Positions 19,963-20,041 of a stretch of DNA of 20,041 bases are shown one piece after another. Origin of the DNA: Phaeoceros laevis (lineage: Eukaryota; Anthocerotophyta; Anthocerotopsida; Notothyladales); assembly GCA_049999765.1 (NCBI GenBank), contig JBNGIQ010004541.1, positions 1 through 20,041 on the forward strand. Direction: 5' to 3'. Both the position numbers and the translations under genes were made by a program. The notes beneath the pieces were generated by a model that searched no databases, was not told the DNA's origin, and saw only the letters and a list, made by a program, of their open reading frames with translations. Numbering within the stretch: the stretch's first letter is position 1; every line of letters starts with the position of its first letter.

Positions 19963-20041
19963 GTTTGTTCCACATGAGATTGCTATTCTAGTTGAGCTCA
20001 TCTTAGGATACCTTCGTTATCTTTTAACAGATGTGTCACCC

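Larger units (their letters stand above)
18419..20041. other. AT-rich 3' region with direct repeats
   Basis: No convincing gene on either strand. An AATAAA at 18755-18760 could serve the gene ending at 18418. Two sets of direct repeats are listed separately. From about 19200 the sequence becomes more AT-rich and includes CTAT microrepeats near 19262; it looks like decayed repetitive DNA. Confidence 0.5.

Noticed and set aside
1-20041. tRNA genes, rRNA, CRISPR arrays or bacterial operons
   Set aside because: No tRNA-like folds or internal promoter boxes were seen by eye, no regularly spaced repeats with unique spacers, and the introns show this is eukaryotic nuclear DNA.

Overview
This is nuclear DNA of a eukaryote, almost certainly a green-lineage (streptophyte) organism. 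Genes are split by short GT-AG introns (about 65-265 nt), and the first gene is a plant-type mitochondrial m-AAA FtsH protease of the FTSH3/FTSH10 type. Short introns, mixed base composition, an intronless tandem pair of TPR-SET genes and a piggyBac-like short element suggest an early-diverging lineage such as a bryophyte, lycophyte or charophyte alga. The species cannot be fixed from this window. A run of exactly 100 Ns (1872-1971) marks a draft-assembly gap. All recognisable genes lie on the + strand.

Layout: (1) 230-3652, mitochondrial FtsH protease, eight visible exons, with the start of exon 6 lost in the N gap. (2) 3653-5113, intergenic DNA with a 223-bp imperfect tandem duplication. 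(3) 5114-8975, a 16-exon gene of the IML2/TTC39 tetratricopeptide family; all exons join in frame to give 704 residues. (4) 9924-12234 and 13363-15696, two head-to-tail, intronless TPR-SET methyltransferase-type genes. The second is intact (777 residues). The first carries a net 5-bp deletion that breaks its frame and has lost the aligned start codon. (5) Between them, at 12710-13006, a 297-bp element with 13-bp inverted termini flanked by TTAA on both sides, which I read as a non-autonomous piggyBac-type element. (6) 15697-17389, intergenic. (7) 17390-18418, a weakly supported three-exon gene for a small cysteine-rich protein. (8) 18419-20041, AT-rich DNA with several direct repeats.

The genes do not form a pathway. 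The FtsH protease acts in mitochondrial inner-membrane quality control. The IML2/TTC39 relative belongs to a family with a mitochondrial outer-membrane and protein-aggregate-clearance member in yeast. The TPR-SET proteins probably methylate protein lysines. I saw no CRISPR array, defence island or other clearly new multi-gene system. The observations most worth checking are the TPR-SET pair with its decaying copy, the piggyBac-like element, and the splice-level reconstruction of the IML2/TTC39 gene.
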